From positions 31,219,501 to 31,283,500 of the forward strand of contig NC_088918.1 of the NCBI RefSeq assembly GCF_963576675.1: a stretch of DNA of 64,000 nt, written 5' to 3'. The DNA is from Euphorbia lathyris (Eukaryota; Streptophyta; Magnoliopsida; Malpighiales; Euphorbiaceae). Under the pieces are notes generated by a model, which worked only from the letters and a program-made list of their open reading frames with translations, did not search any database and was not told where the DNA came from. The position numbers and the translations under genes were made by a program. Shown one piece after another: positions 29,113 through 41,300 of this stretch. Numbering within the stretch: position 1 is the stretch's first letter; the number at the start of each line of letters is the position of its first letter.

Positions 29113-30488
29113 TTCTTCTCTCGCCGTGTGGATTCTTTTATCTGGTAAGGTGTTTTTATTTCTGTTTTCTTTGCATATCACAGACAGCTGAGTATACTTT
29201 CGTCCCATATCTGTTCTTGCATTGAGGACAATGCAACATTTTGGGTAGGGGGAAGGTTAATTGAGAACTAAATATGCTGGTATTTTAATTGTTCTAATAT
29301 TATGCACTACCACCATTCATGATTGTTTTGGGGGTAACCATTGCACGATTAAAACACCCCCCAAGTTATTGTTTTTTTAGAGAAGCTAACCCTTTGAATT
29401 ATCACACAAAGCCATAATGAAGGATAGATTAGCTTGAATAATTGCATAAAGGAGTTAATAGAGGTCAAAAGAACTAAACTCATAAAGACTGATTGTTCTT
29501 ATTTTACATTAAATCTGAAATTCAACATTTTTGAGGAAACGAACCTTAGATCTAAGAGTCCAACACACCAATCAAGTGAGGAATTGAGCCAACACAATCG
29601 GTAACTATTTCTTTTTGAGAGGACCATCTTGAACAAGGAGTCCAGAATTTGTTTTGGATGCCTGTTCGAACCTTAGGAAAGGAACTAAATACCAGCATGA
29701 TTTGGGCATTAGGACACCCCCCCCCCTACAAACACTTTAGACCACCCTTTTCTCCACACCATTAGAACAACCACTTAAGCTCAAATACTTTCCTTCGCTA
29801 AACCATCTTAAACTCCACCAAACCATCCTCGATTTCAAAAGAACCCCAAGAGGACCGTCGAATCCATAAAGAAAGCTTGAGCCAAGAAAATCATCATTTA
29901 AAAGTTTGTTCTGTTAAAAACTAAAATGAAACGACAAGCCAATAACGGTAGAAATCATTAGCTCGTGTCCAAGCATTCAACAGAACACAAGAACAATCAT
30001 TGAAATTGCACATCTCGGTTCTGGCTCAAAAACAAAAGTAAATAAGCTTGACAGTCCTCAGTAGCCAAAAATTACCTTCACTACACACCCAATCACCCTA
30101 GCCCCGTTACAACCTGCATAAAGTCCCAATGAGGGTATAGGTTCCTTTTCGAAGTGTCCAAACGGACCGATTCTCAAGTTCAAGGGACACACATGTTCCT
30201 GCATTAATTGGTTGTATGAGGGAAACAAGCAATACCCCAAACACATCACCCTGGACTTGGTGATCGGACTGCAAGACAAACATATTGAAATTTAAGATTT
30301 AATTGTAGAAACGAACATGGACAGTTGGAAATGATAAGGTTCTTTTTTATTACATATTATCTCCTGTTATTGCAGATATTCCTAGCTGTTCTAACCTCCG
30401 TGAAAGTTAGTGGTGATATGAAAAGAAGGAACAATCTCTATAAAGACAATTGCTTGAGGACAAGCAACACATTGTTTTTGGGGTATTT
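29113..30488 (+). other. Athila 3' non-coding region with two G-rich/polypurine-like sites
   Basis: No ORF with support. Near the left end (29217-29236) TTGCATTGAGGACAATGCAA is a perfect hairpin followed by TTTTGGGTAGGGGGAAGG. Near the right end (30450-30467) TTGCTTGAGGACAAGCAA is a second hairpin with the same AGGA loop, followed by TTTTTGGGGTATTT and the 3' LTR. The rest is A-rich with many GAACAA words and an 8-C run near 29720. Confidence 0.7.
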
Positions 30489-31732
30489 TGATGAGTGTAA
30501 AATGTGTATAATATTTGGTAACAATTTTAGGCATAAATGAACAATAATGCAACATATCGTTCTCATAATACATTGTTTTTGCAGATTGTTTGTGATAATG
30601 CAGCTGCCTATTCGGTAGCAGAATCCACACGGTGAACAAGCAGGAAATGAGTGCGGACAAGCGAAGAACAAGGAAGAGAACAAGAACTCATGGGAACAAT
30701 TTGTACCCGAAGGACTTGAATCAATCATCCTTAAATCATTGGAGACCTTTTCGGAAGAAGAATTAATGCTGGAGGCAGAACAACCATCCCTCACAGAAGA
30801 AATCATCAAGCATGGGCGGACTACTGCGCTACAAACTGTTCCTGACTGTCAGAACAGTCTGCCAGACCATATCTTCTTTATTTTATTATATCCTGAATAA
30901 TGATTTCTGAACAATTTTCGGGCTATTTAAGGAGCCCTCGTTTTGTATGTGACTCATTCAGATTTTCGGATCTAAAGCCTTATGTGAAACTTTGTTTTAT
31001 GTGTTTTAATATATTGTTGTTTTCTTCATTGTTGTTTTGTTTTATCTCATTCAATCATGAGTGAGTAATTCACTAAGCAGGTATGCATCGGAGCATAAAC
31101 AGGTAAACAGAGCAGGTTAATTCCTCTCTAAACTCATTAAGTGTGTATGGCTTGGTTGTTCAATGAGTAATTAACGATAAATAGGAGTAGCTAACCTGTT
31201 TTTAAGCTGAGCAATCACGAAGAGACTCTCTTTGCAAAGCTGAACTTTCATTGAACACATTTAATTATGACACGGAGACGTAATTAATTAAATGTTAAGG
31301 GTTTTAGTTGTTCCAACTAAATGCTTTCCTGTTCTTAAAGCTTAAGAATATATTAATCTCAAGGAGACTTATTTTGATTGTTTTTAAAGAACGTTGGGAA
31401 CAAGGGAGACCTGACTCAATCGATTTTCGTAAAAGATACCTTAAGCCAAAGTTGTTCACCTAATGAACAAGGAAAGGAATGCCTGTTCTGAAACCATTTT
31501 GCATATGTTGTATACTTGTTGCTTTCCCATCTGAATTTCAATTAAACTCTTTGATTGTTTTACGTTTCATATTGCAACAAACCACCTTCAAATCAACTTA
31601 AGTTTTTGGTTACTTAGCAAACTTGGCTATACATACTTTTAAGGGAGTAAGAGTGCGGTTGTGCTATCCTCGTGGAAACGATATCTACTTATCACTTTAT
31701 TACTTGGACCTAGTGCACTTGCTCGGGTAACA
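30489..31732 (+). mobile_element. 3' LTR of the Athila element
   Basis: 1244 bp, same ends as the 5' LTR. It carries an extra internal block near 30808-30852 (GCATGGGCGGACTACTGCG...) that the 5' LTR lacks, and the 2-bp difference GTTCACC / GTTCCCACC near 31457. Confidence 0.9.
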
Positions 31733-31955
31733 TGTAACTTAGGCTTTGAGTTTGTGTGAGAGAGCAAGGGTTTTTGTTACAATTTTGTCCATCCAAAATT
31801 ATAATCCTTTGATAGTGGAGATTTAAGAGACATACGGGTCCCGTGGTTTTTATCTCTTGTTGAAGAGGTTTCCACGCTAAAATTGTTGTATACCTTTATT
31901 GTTTTTCTCTATTATTTCTTTGTGTGGGTGTGTATTTGTTTGTTTGGCCCCAACA
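31733..31955 (+). mobile_element. Right part of the copia 3' LTR
   Basis: Begins with the second TGTAA copy (31733-31737), continues CTTAGGCTTTGAG as in the 5' LTR, and ends CCCCAACA. TGATT (31956-31960) follows, the second target duplication of the whole copia. Confidence 0.9.
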
Positions 31956-31960
31956 TGATT

Positions 31961-34367
31961 TTCTCCTAAGTTTGAAAGTACAGGGTCCTTCCTCGTATTC
32001 TTTCATGGATGTATTTTCAATAAAAGATGTTGAAAATGAAAATTCTAAAATTTGTAAAATGTAAATAGCTATTTGGATTCCACTGGACGTGCTAAAAAAT
32101 TATTAGCGATATTTTTGAAATATCCTAATTTCAACTTTGATGCGTGTGGATGTGATATGGACGTGTCAGGGAAATCAAATTCCAAATGATTTTGGTATTT
32201 CTAAGAAAATAATTGTGCCTAAAAACTTAACTTCTAAAATGAAATGATTGGTGAATGACTAAGGATTGAAAAAAATCTCTATGGGGTTCCTTGCTCTACT
32301 TATAAAAAGCTTAACTGGCTCACAAATGGCTACCAGAGAGAGCAAAAAAAAATTAAAAATAAAAAAAATAAACACAACGATTTTTAATTGTTCTACTTTT
32401 TTATATTTATAATAATATTTTGATTACAACTCGAGAATGAAAGAAGAAAATTGCAAGGTAAACTTCACGGAGGAATAGAAATTGCAAAATGAACTAAATA
32501 ATGGCAATAAAGATTGCTAAGAAAAATAAAATTAAAAGAACGAACTTGAATTCAATGAAGAAAATGAATCGCGGAATTTGCCTCGATGTCATAGCCACGA
32601 GTCAGCAAAAATAATAATTTCGTAGCTCGGGAGGGGTCGAATTGATATTGGGAAATATCTTGAGCTAATTGAAAAAATGCAAATAAATGGCAGTAAAAAT
32701 CAGCAAAAAAAAATGATATTTCGGGGGTCGGAAATGGGTTAAAAACTCGGGTTCCATGAAAGAGTTTAGGCGAATTGAACATTTGGGGTCGAAGTTGGTA
32801 TGTTAGGGATTACATTGGTGTAAAAGATTTTGGATTTAATGGACTCGATTGGGTTGGAACAAATGTTGGAAAAATGGTGATTGGATCTGAAATTTTAGAG
32901 CAGAGATTTCAACAAAAACTGGTGCTTTAGGGTTGGAAATGGATTAAAAATGTGGATTTTGGGCACGAATTTGGATGAAACGAAAATTTGAGATCGAAGT
33001 TGGTATGTTAGGAATTCAAATAGAAAAAAAACATTCTGGAATTAATGAACTCAAAGTGGTCGGAAAAAATAATGGAAGATTGCTAGTTCATCTGATCTTT
33101 TAGAGTTGAAAACAAATTTTCAGTGAAATTTGGAGTAATTAAAAGCTCGCATTCGTATTTGAGGTTGGAGTTTGATTGCTGGAGAGTATTTATTAATCGA
33201 AATTAAGCAAACGAAAGTTGGAAGTTGGTTAAAATATATGTTGAAGTTGGTTCTGTGCTAGTTTTTGTTGTGTTTTTTTAAGAGTGTAAAAACTGATGTT
33301 TTCTTCTCTATTTATAGACTTTGAAGGTTTGGGAATCAAGATATGCGACTTCCATTAACTCCACAGCTTCCTATTTTCACTCTTCACCATCCTCACTACT
33401 TCAAAGTGCATGAGAAGATGGCAACCAAGGTGCCATAAAAATAATTGTACATGTTTCAGTTTTTGTGTTTTCAGCTAAATTCAATTCAAGTTCTTTGAGT
33501 TTCAACTTGGTTCTATGCTGGTTTTTGTTGTGTTTTTTTTTTATGAAAAATTAGGTGAAGATGGATACCTACTATTACTAAAAAAAATGGCAACTAATTT
33601 CTTCTTACTATTTTTTTTCTTTTATCCTTTTCATTACTTTTCTCATTTTATTATTTTATTTTATTTTTAGTTTTTCAAAGTTTATATTAAAATTTATCAT
33701 ATATTTTATTTACACACAAAAAAAAAAACTAAAATTAACACCAACATATATATATATATTTCGAGAATATGATTTTTTTTTAATTGTTTGTTAATAAGAC
33801 ATTTAGCCCTTTGAAATTATTAAATTATGATATCTTAGAAATAATTTTAATTTCTTAAAAAAAAAAATGTGATGGTTGATTCTTTAACTTGTAAGAGCAA
33901 ATGGGCAGGTTTTATACTATTTTTAAATAAATTTTTGTACTTTTCTGATATTTAAATAAAATTAAATAAATAAAATATAGAGAGGGTCAGTACGACGAGC
34001 ATAATTAATTGGTTGTGAAGATATTAGATTTTGCAGAAACAATAAAAAGAAAATTGTTGATCTTCGTAGATCTTGTCGGTTTTGTCATTGAAATTTAATT
34101 GATGTTTTAATATTAAGATCTTACACATTTTACACCTTTTTTTTCCTATTGAAACATCTTACACATTTTTTTTTTCTTTTTCCAATTTATTTTCATGTTG
34201 TCTTAATTTATTCATTAATTAGTTTTTTGAAAGACATTAACCATTGTGTTTGTTTTGTTTGCATAAGAAGAATTTTTTGGTTTGTTTTAGTTTCATTTCT
34301 TACCTAACAATCTTGCTACTAATTTAACTTTTAGTTTTCATTTCTATTTATAAAATTGTCTCACTTC

Positions 34368-34398
<31 letters not shown>

Positions 34399-34934
34399 TT
34401 ACTATCTCAATTGTTTTGCAGTTTGTTTGTTTTGTGTTTTATCCCAATTTTTTATTTACTAAAACTCAAGTTGTCACAACTTTTTTGCATTTTGTTTGTT
34501 TGGTTTTCATCTCAACTTTTTTTTTATTTTTTTATAATGTATTTTAATTTTTTGGTTCTAGATTCTTCATGGATCGAAATCTTTTATTTACTAAATCTCA
34601 AGAAAGATTTTCTTTTTTTCCTTTCTTGATGTTTTTTACTTTTGTCAAACTATTCGGTTAAACGATTTCAAATCCTTTTCCACAAACTCATTTTGAATAA
34701 ATACAGAGATTATTACCGTCTATATCAAACAGTCACAATTTCCGGATTTAGGATAAGATGTAGACTCAATTGATGATGTTTGCTTAGTTCAGGTGCCTAA
34801 TTGATGATTTTGATAGTTTATGATCCTAATTGACTTTAAAGCTTTAGTTTAGAGACCCAAATGAATGTAATGCCTAATATATATAATTATGTTAAGTTCG
34901 TGAATTTAAACCTTAACATTTGTCGTTTTTTTCT
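31961..34934. other. Long AT-rich non-coding stretch, perhaps gypsy leader/LTR in its left part
   Basis: About 3 kb without a supported gene. The left half (31961-33350) repeats phrases such as GGGGTCGAAGTTGGTATGTTAGG and GGTTAAAAACTCGGG, reminiscent of an LTR or leader of the gypsy fossil at 16090-18103 that the copia split, but I cannot define ends. The right half (33350-34930) is simple AT-rich sequence with a 28-bp A run (about 34369-34396), which gives an artefactual Lys-rich frame. A 230-bp dispersed repeat lies at 34650-34880. Confidence 0.4.
34650..34880 (+). repeat. Dispersed repeat, copy 1 (partner at 61045-61255)
   Basis: Shares a long run of blocks with 61045-61255 on the same strand: CACAATTTCCGGATTTAGGAT against CACAGTTTCTGATTTTAGGAT, GACTCAATTGATGAT, and TAATTGACTTTAAAGCTTTAGTTTAG against a close match. 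Probably the right arm of the foldback element seen in full at 60870-61260. Confidence 0.65.
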
Positions 34935-37150
34935 TTTTCAAATGAAAAAAAAAATATTAGTCATTTCTCAAAACTAATGCAAGAAAATGAGGGGTAAAAG
35001 CACTCATAATCTCCGTAATCTAGAAGTAGTCGCCCTAGCTAAAGTATGAGTTATTAGATTCGCATATCTCTTGACAAACCGAATACAACAGTTATGAATT
35101 GACCTTATAAAAGATCTACAATCAGAAACAATAAGGTCTAATATAGAATTCACATTCTTTTTCTCATTGATAGTATTGACCAAAAGTTGAGAATCTGATT
35201 CCACAATGACATTTGGAACGCCATTATCCTTCAACCAGGTCAAATCTTTCCGGACACTGCGGCCCTCAGTGATAATCATCAGACGTGAAAGACAAACTAC
35301 CATTTCAAGCGTGAATAAAACCAGTAAAGTCTCTAACACAAAATGATAACTAACTCGTTAAGAAAGTGAAAAAAGAGTAGTGTCAATATTACACTTAAAC
35401 GAGCCAAAAGGAGGTGGAAACTATTTAATTGGAGATGCCGCAGAGGAGCTTGAAGGAGACATCGATGAATTGTAGTGAGACCAACAAGAAAAAAGAGCAG
35501 CCGCTAAACTAAAAATCACACCCGCCGCTGAAGGATGATTGCACTAGACCACCTGATTTCTATTTCGCCAAATTTCCCAACAGAGTACATCCACCATTGA
35601 AAAATCGAAGACATTTTTATGTTCCAATATATAAGATTACAAATCTACCAGATTAGAGAAAAGATGACTCATATCACCTATGGGTGAAAAAAATCCACAC
35701 AAGTTTAGCAAATGAGATCATTAACTCGAGGAGGACTGTGATCTTCCAAAAAAAAAAAAATCCACAAACAAGAATTAGCCTCGCCTTGTTATTGAACTTG
35801 AATGAATAGAAGCTTATATCTCTCATTGACATTGTAAAGCCCTTTTTTTATCTCCTAACCAATACCAAGCATCCGTACTAGTCTGTCTACTCAAAGGAAT
35901 TTGAAGGATCAAATTAGTATCCCTTTTAGATAAGACAGTGAAATTTCTTTACATTCCAACAACATCCATAGCTACTAAAAAGATCAAAGATAGTAAAAAA
36001 AAAACTCATTATTATGGGAAATGTCACTTTCTACAAAGGAAAAATCAACATGATGGAGCCAAGCTTCGCCCCAAACTCAAATATTAACACAATTTCCAAC
36101 TAAACCGAGCTCCTCATCTAAAAAGATCTTAGGCCGCCATTATGCTACGCCAGAGAAAATTGGGATTACTCTTCAACTCATCCCCTAGAAAATCAGTGTT
36201 GGGATAGTAGCGAGTTGTATAAACTTTAGCAATGAGAGAATTCGGGTTACTGAGAAGTCTCTATCCCTGCTCTGCCAAAAGAGCCATATTAAAATGATAT
36301 AGTTTCCAAAAACACATCCCTCAACACTTAGGAAGACATACAACCGATTCCATGATTTCCATCGAATACCTCGTTGATTATCACTAAGAAACTCCACCAA
36401 AAGAAATTCATAATTCTTTCAATCTCGGCACAAAGCAACTCCGGAATCAAAAAATAAACTCTATAGCATAGGATGAAATTACTTGAATGACTTGATTAGA
36501 ATTTCCTTGTCGGCCCATAAAAGGAGATTTGATTTCCATCTGTAAATTCGAGCTCGAACCCGCTCCTTTATATATTGAAAATTATAAAACTTATTATTGT
36601 CGATCAAAGTAGGTGGGTAATTTCTACTAAAAGAAATTGACAACTTATCAAAATTAATTTGTTGATCTGACGCCTCAGAATATTGGAGCAAGCAATCTTT
36701 CACAACTTCCCCTTCAATGCTAGTAGCCTTAAAAAAATAAGTAGGTATCCTCGGTGAAAAAAATATGAGTAATAGGTAGAGTATTCTTAGCCATACTACA
36801 ACCATGAATCAATCCTCTTCCCTCAAGCTTAGATAAAGAAGCAAAGAGTCTCTCCGCACAAATAAGGAACAAGTATAGAGAGATAGGGTTACCTTGATGG
36901 AGCCCTCATTACAGTTTAATAGGTCTAATAGAATGCCTACTAGTAGTGATAAAGTAATTTACTTTTGAAACACATTTCATCACCAAGTGATCGAGCCATT
37001 CTAAAAGCACATCGTATACAGTAAAATTTCCACTCAACACGATTGTGCGCTTTGGCATGTCTATCTTCAAAGAACATATCCCACGCTTTCCTTATGCCTT
37101 TTCCTACAACTAATGATTCAATTCAAAATCCAACATCACATTATCCGTAA
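34935..37150 (-). pseudogene. L1 LINE fossil (RT C-terminal half to RNase H)
   Basis: On the minus strand the RT end is readable from about 37150: a G-N-P-I-S-L-Y-L-F-L-like motif, then E-A-S-D-Q-Q-I-N-F-D-K and S-F-S-R-N near 36660. G-I-R-W-K-S-W-N-R-L follows at about 36370 and the RNase H core (V-E-S-D-S-Q-L-L-V-N-T-I, then F-V-K-R-Y-A-N) at 35339-35004. All parts are frame-broken. A T-rich run near 34940 on the plus strand is probably the poly(A) tail. Older than the L1 at 47567. Confidence 0.75.
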
Positions 37151-37936
37151 TTAAACATCTCGTAAGGAAAGCACTTTGAGCATGAGAAATAATAGTGGAG
37201 AGCACATTTACAAGCATTTTCAAAACAATTTTCTAAATAATATCACAATATTAGTATCATTAATGTCATTAGGAAAGTGGCATGAATTCAATCAATGTAA
37301 ACACAATGTAGTAACATGGTTACGACAATGTCCCAAAATCTCTTATAAAAATGCAGATTGGAACCATTTGGTCCTAGACTCTTGAAGACAGTAGATTTTA
37401 TTTCACATGTTGTATAAGGGCGGATCAATTCCCTGTGGTTTCATGTTTTTTGGAAATCGATTTGTAACAAAAAGAACCACAAGTATCGATCTGTAAAAAC
37501 ATGAAACCGCAAATACTAATCTGTAAAAACATGAAACCACGGAGCATTCATTTGAAGTTAACCCTACTAAATAATAATAATAATAATAATAATAATCTCC
37601 TTTTACAAATCATTTTTTTTAATAATAATAATCTCCTTTTACAAATCATAATAATACTAAAATTATATTTTGACAACCATGATATTTCTAAATACATAGC
37701 AAATTATGTTAATTTTATATTCTGATTTTAATAATAATACATTTAATTTATTCACTTCTACCCATGCTACCTAATGCTTATATCAATTAAATATTACAAC
37801 CATAATAATACTGATATCATTTTACAATTTTAATAACATTAAATAATAAATTAGTTATTTAGGTCCTTTTACAACCATAATAGTACTCATGTCCTTTTAC
37901 ATCATAATAATACTACAATATTTTGACAATCATAAT
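37151..37936. other. AT-rich intergenic DNA with AAT microsatellite
   Basis: Contains ACATGAAACCGCAAATACTAATCTG-type direct phrases near 37440-37560 and the AAT array at 37569-37650. No gene support. Confidence 0.5.
37569..37650. repeat. (AAT)n microsatellite with a short duplication
   Basis: About nine AAT units at 37569-37597. The following CTCCTTTTACAAATCAT is then repeated after a second AAT run, a small duplication seeded by the microsatellite. Confidence 0.85.
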
Positions 37937-38050
37937 AAAAGGGCTGCCCGCGTCCCCGCTAAAAGAGGGTCCGGGAAGAGGTCCCACCACAATGGTATAT
38001 TGGACGCAAACCTTGTCCTGCCAATTTTTTAGCAAAAGACCGCTCCTAAG
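37937..38050 (+). mobile_element. SINE-like fragment (Au-like)
   Basis: Contains GGGCTGCCCGCGTCCCCGCT, GGGTCCGGGAAGAGGTCCCA, CCACAATGGTATATTGGACG and CCGCTCCTAAG in an order I associate with the widespread plant Au-type SINE family. It stands out as a GC-rich patch. The 5' and 3' ends, including the Pol III boxes and tail, are not clearly present. Family assignment is from memory. Confidence 0.45.
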
Positions 38051-38059
38051 ATGGTGAAT

Positions 38060-38200
38060 TGAATTCAGTTCAATTTTGTTTTGGCTTAAACGAACCAAAA
38101 ACCAAAGTACATGAAAATACAAACCAAACTGAAATATAAATAAGTTCAGTTTGATTTTTTGGTTTTTGATTTTCGGTTCGGTTTTGCTCACCCTAGATAA
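38060..38200. repeat. Remnant of a hAT-like element end
   Basis: CGGTTCGGTTTTGCTCACCCTAG at its right edge resembles the CGGTTCGG...CACCCCTA end of hAT elements such as 14380-15105, and the segment is rich in AACCAAA words. The partner end is not identified. Confidence 0.4.
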
Positions 38201-38320
38201 GTGGAACAAAAAAAATGATATATGAGCATTTACAATATCCACAAAGCAAATAAATAAGATGGCAGCTCTCAAATATTATGTACAAGCAAGCAGCAATTAT
38301 TTAAACAGGAAATGAACCTC

Positions 38321-41300
38321 TTAAATATCCACCCTTTCAATACCATCACTATCCTCATTTTCCGTTCTTAATTCCCCTCTTGATATCATATTCATCAAGT
38401 TCTTCGTGGCTTGACCAACAGCATTCGACGTCTTCTTCGCAGCGCCTGCAACCACAGGCCGCAGTGAGATGATGGGCAAACTTGCCCTCTCTTGAATCAT
38501 TGCTACATTAAACATAAACAGCCATAAGAATTTGATCTTAAACTTAGCATTCAAGATCAAATATGTCCAAAATAAACATCGCTTATCATTTCTTATGTTG
38601 ATACGTGTCATTTTCAGAACAATTTGATAAAAGAATACCAAGTTGTGGACCAAATTAATACGCAAAATTCATTTTGTCCTATTTAACTCTGCTAGCCAAA
38701 TTTAAGGATACAATGATCCTTTATCCCATAAGAATCAGACCTGGTAAAGGGTGAAAACAAAATTTTAGAGTTGAAGGAAATCAAAGCTTACAGATGGTGT
38801 GTTGATGGGCAAGTGCACCAATCTGCCGAACACCAGCTTCTGCTGCTTGTACAGCCTGAGCTGATTTTTTGACTCCATCAGCTATCTCCTGGCTGCTTAT
38901 CAATATAGATATTTCATACTATTGTATCCAAAAAAAGTAAGCAAATAAATGTAAATGACTTTTAAGTACTTACAGCCTTGAAATTATTGAGTTTGAAATA
39001 ACTCTTATCAGGACCTAGAATTGTAACAAGGTAGTAGAAGACTAGAAGTATCTTTTTTGCTTTTAATGGTAACAAAAGGCGGACTCGTCTAGTGCATGAA
39101 TATACTAAGAAAGATCCAAGCTTGCTTAAAACAAAGAAACTTCCAAAATTTTCCCTACTAAGTGGTACACAGTAGTCTCCTTTCAAATGGGCATTCATTT
39201 TTGTTCGAGAGACTAGTATCATGAACACATGGTTTATGAAGAGAACATCCCACTTAGTGACTTATCGGAGTGGCGGTAATGCGAGCCAAATTGACTTCTT
39301 CTTAGTAAAGAGTGCTTGGAGAAAGAGTTATATTGATTGTAAGGTGATCCCTGGTGAGAGTACGACAACCCAACATAGAGTAGTGGTGCTAGATTTTCGA
39401 AGTAGGAAATGTATAAGAAAACAAACACCTCAAGTAGAGACTAAGATTAAGTGGTGGAAATTGCAAGGGGAGAATCAACAAAAATTTGTGGATGAGATGA
39501 CCAAAAAAGATATTTGGACTTGCAATATGGATTCAGATATAGATTCGATATGGAATAAGATGGAGCATAGTATAAGGGAAGTAGCGAAGGAAGTTCTAGG
39601 GGAATCTAAAGGTAGCATGCCACCGGGTAAGGACACATCTTGGTGGACAGAAGAAGTACGACAAGCAGTAAAGAGTAAGAGAGAATCCTATAAACTATTG
39701 GGGAAATGTAGGAGTGACGAGAACTACGAAAAATACAAAGAGGCTAAAAGGGAAGTAAAGAAGGTCATACGAGATGCTAGAGCAAAGGTGAATCGGGATC
39801 TGTATACAAGATTGGATACGAAAGAAGGGGAAAGAGACATATATAGAATTGCTCGGATGAGAGATAGGAAGACGCGAGATCTCGAAAAAGTTAAATGTGT
39901 GAAGGATGTGGACCAGAAAGTCCTAGTTGGAGATAAGGATATCAAGGAACGATGGAGGTCCTATTTTGATGACTTATTTAATGGAGATCGCCAACAAGAT
40001 GTTGGAGATATAAGTATCCATCACGATATGATAAATCATGAATGCCTGCGGAGAATTCAAAAGGGTGAAGTCAAAATGGCATTAAGTAAGATGAAGTTGA
40101 AGAAAGCAGTAGGACCTGATGGCATCCCTATTGAGATTTGGAGATGTTTGGGAGAAAGAGGAATCGAATGGTTGACGACGTTCTTCAACAAAATTTGGAG
40201 AAACAATAAGATGCCATCGGAATGGAGGAAAAGTACCTTAATCCCTTTGTATAAGAACAAAGGCGATGTCCAAGATTGTGCCAACTATCGGGGAATCAAA
40301 TTAATGAGTCACACTATGAAACTTTGGGAGCGAGTGATTGAACAAAGGCTAAGGAGGACGGTGAAGATCTCGGAAAACCAGTTTGGCTTTATGCCGGGAA
40401 GATCAACTATGGAAGCCATCCATCTAATGAGACAATTAATGGAGCACTATCGAAATAAGAAGAAAGACTTGCATATGGTTTTCATTGACTTGGAGAAAGC
40501 ATATGATAAGGTATCAAGGGAAGTACTTTGGTGGGCCTTGATAAGGAAATGCATTTCGCGGAAATATATTGACATCATAAAGGACATGTATGAGGAAGTA
40601 TGCACGAGTGTACGTACTAGTGTTGGGAAGACTGAAGAGTTTCCTATTACGATTGGAGTGCATCAAGGTTCCGCACTAAGCCCATTTCTTTTTGTCATCG
40701 TTATGGATGAACTAACAAGTTCACTTCAAGATGGTATACCATGGTGCATGCTGTTTGCAGATGATATTGTGTTGGTTGATGAGACGAAAGAAGGAGTGGA
40801 GATGAAGTTGGAACTATGGAGGCAAACTCTAGAATCTAGAGGCTTTAAGTTGAGTCGAAGTAAGACAGAATATTTGGAGTGTAAGTTTAGCGGCCGTAGG
40901 AGTAGGGAGGCAGGGACAATCACCCTAGATGGGAGAGTTGTTCAGGCCTCGGATTGCTTCCGGTATTTAGGATCTATTATCCAAACGGATGGAGAAGTAG
41001 ATGGAGATGTTGCTCATAGGATTAAAGCTGGTTGGTCGAAGTGGAAGAGTGCTACGGGTTTCCTTTGTGACCCCGGCATGCCTAATAGATTGAAGGGAAA
41101 ATTCTACCGGACGGCAATTAGACCAGCATTGTTATATGGTACGGAGTGTTGGGCAGTGAAACACTGCCACATCCATAAGATGTCGGTGGCGGAGATGCGT
41201 ATGTTGAGATGGATGTGTGGTCACACGAGAAAGGACCGGGTGCGTAATGAAATAATTAGGACAAAAGTAGGGGTCACATCTATTGAGAATAAAATGAGAG

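Larger units (their letters stand above)
21259..31732 (+). mobile_element. Athila-type Ty3/gypsy retrotransposon, complete outline but defective
   Basis: 5' LTR 21259-22459 and 3' LTR 30489-31732, flanked by TGTAA (21254-21258, 31733-31737). The primer site matches tRNA-Asp as in Athila. Order: gag, protease, RT, RNase H, integrase, then an ORF of the ATHILA ORF-1 type and about 1.4 kb of non-coding DNA before the 3' LTR. Gag has an internal deletion, pol has several stops and frameshifts, and the late ORF has one stop. By eye the LTRs differ at about 30 of roughly 1190 aligned positions plus two indels. Confidence 0.92.
18109..31955 (+). mobile_element. Ty1/copia element lacking most of pol, host of two nested gypsy insertions
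   Basis: 5' LTR 18109-18498 (390 bp, TGTTGGG...CCAACA), primer site 18502-18514, gag 18575-19380, protease pieces on both sides of a solo LTR, a purine-rich tract just before 21088, and a 3' LTR split into 21088-21258 and 31733-31955 by an Athila element. TGATT flanks the whole. After the protease the sequence runs straight to the 3' end, so integrase, RT and RNase H are missing. This is an internally deleted, non-autonomous copia. The two LTRs differ by roughly 6 percent by eye. Confidence 0.88.

Noticed and set aside
34356..34629. Frames with Lys run and hydrophobic tail, membrane-peptide-like
   Set aside because: Created by a 28-bp A run and T-rich DNA; no codon structure.
38321..38665. 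Single-exon 114-codon gene starting upstream of 38502
   Set aside because: Residues before the splice acceptor at 38504-38503 are intron-like; the last 60 codons join cleanly to exon 4 of the five-exon gene.
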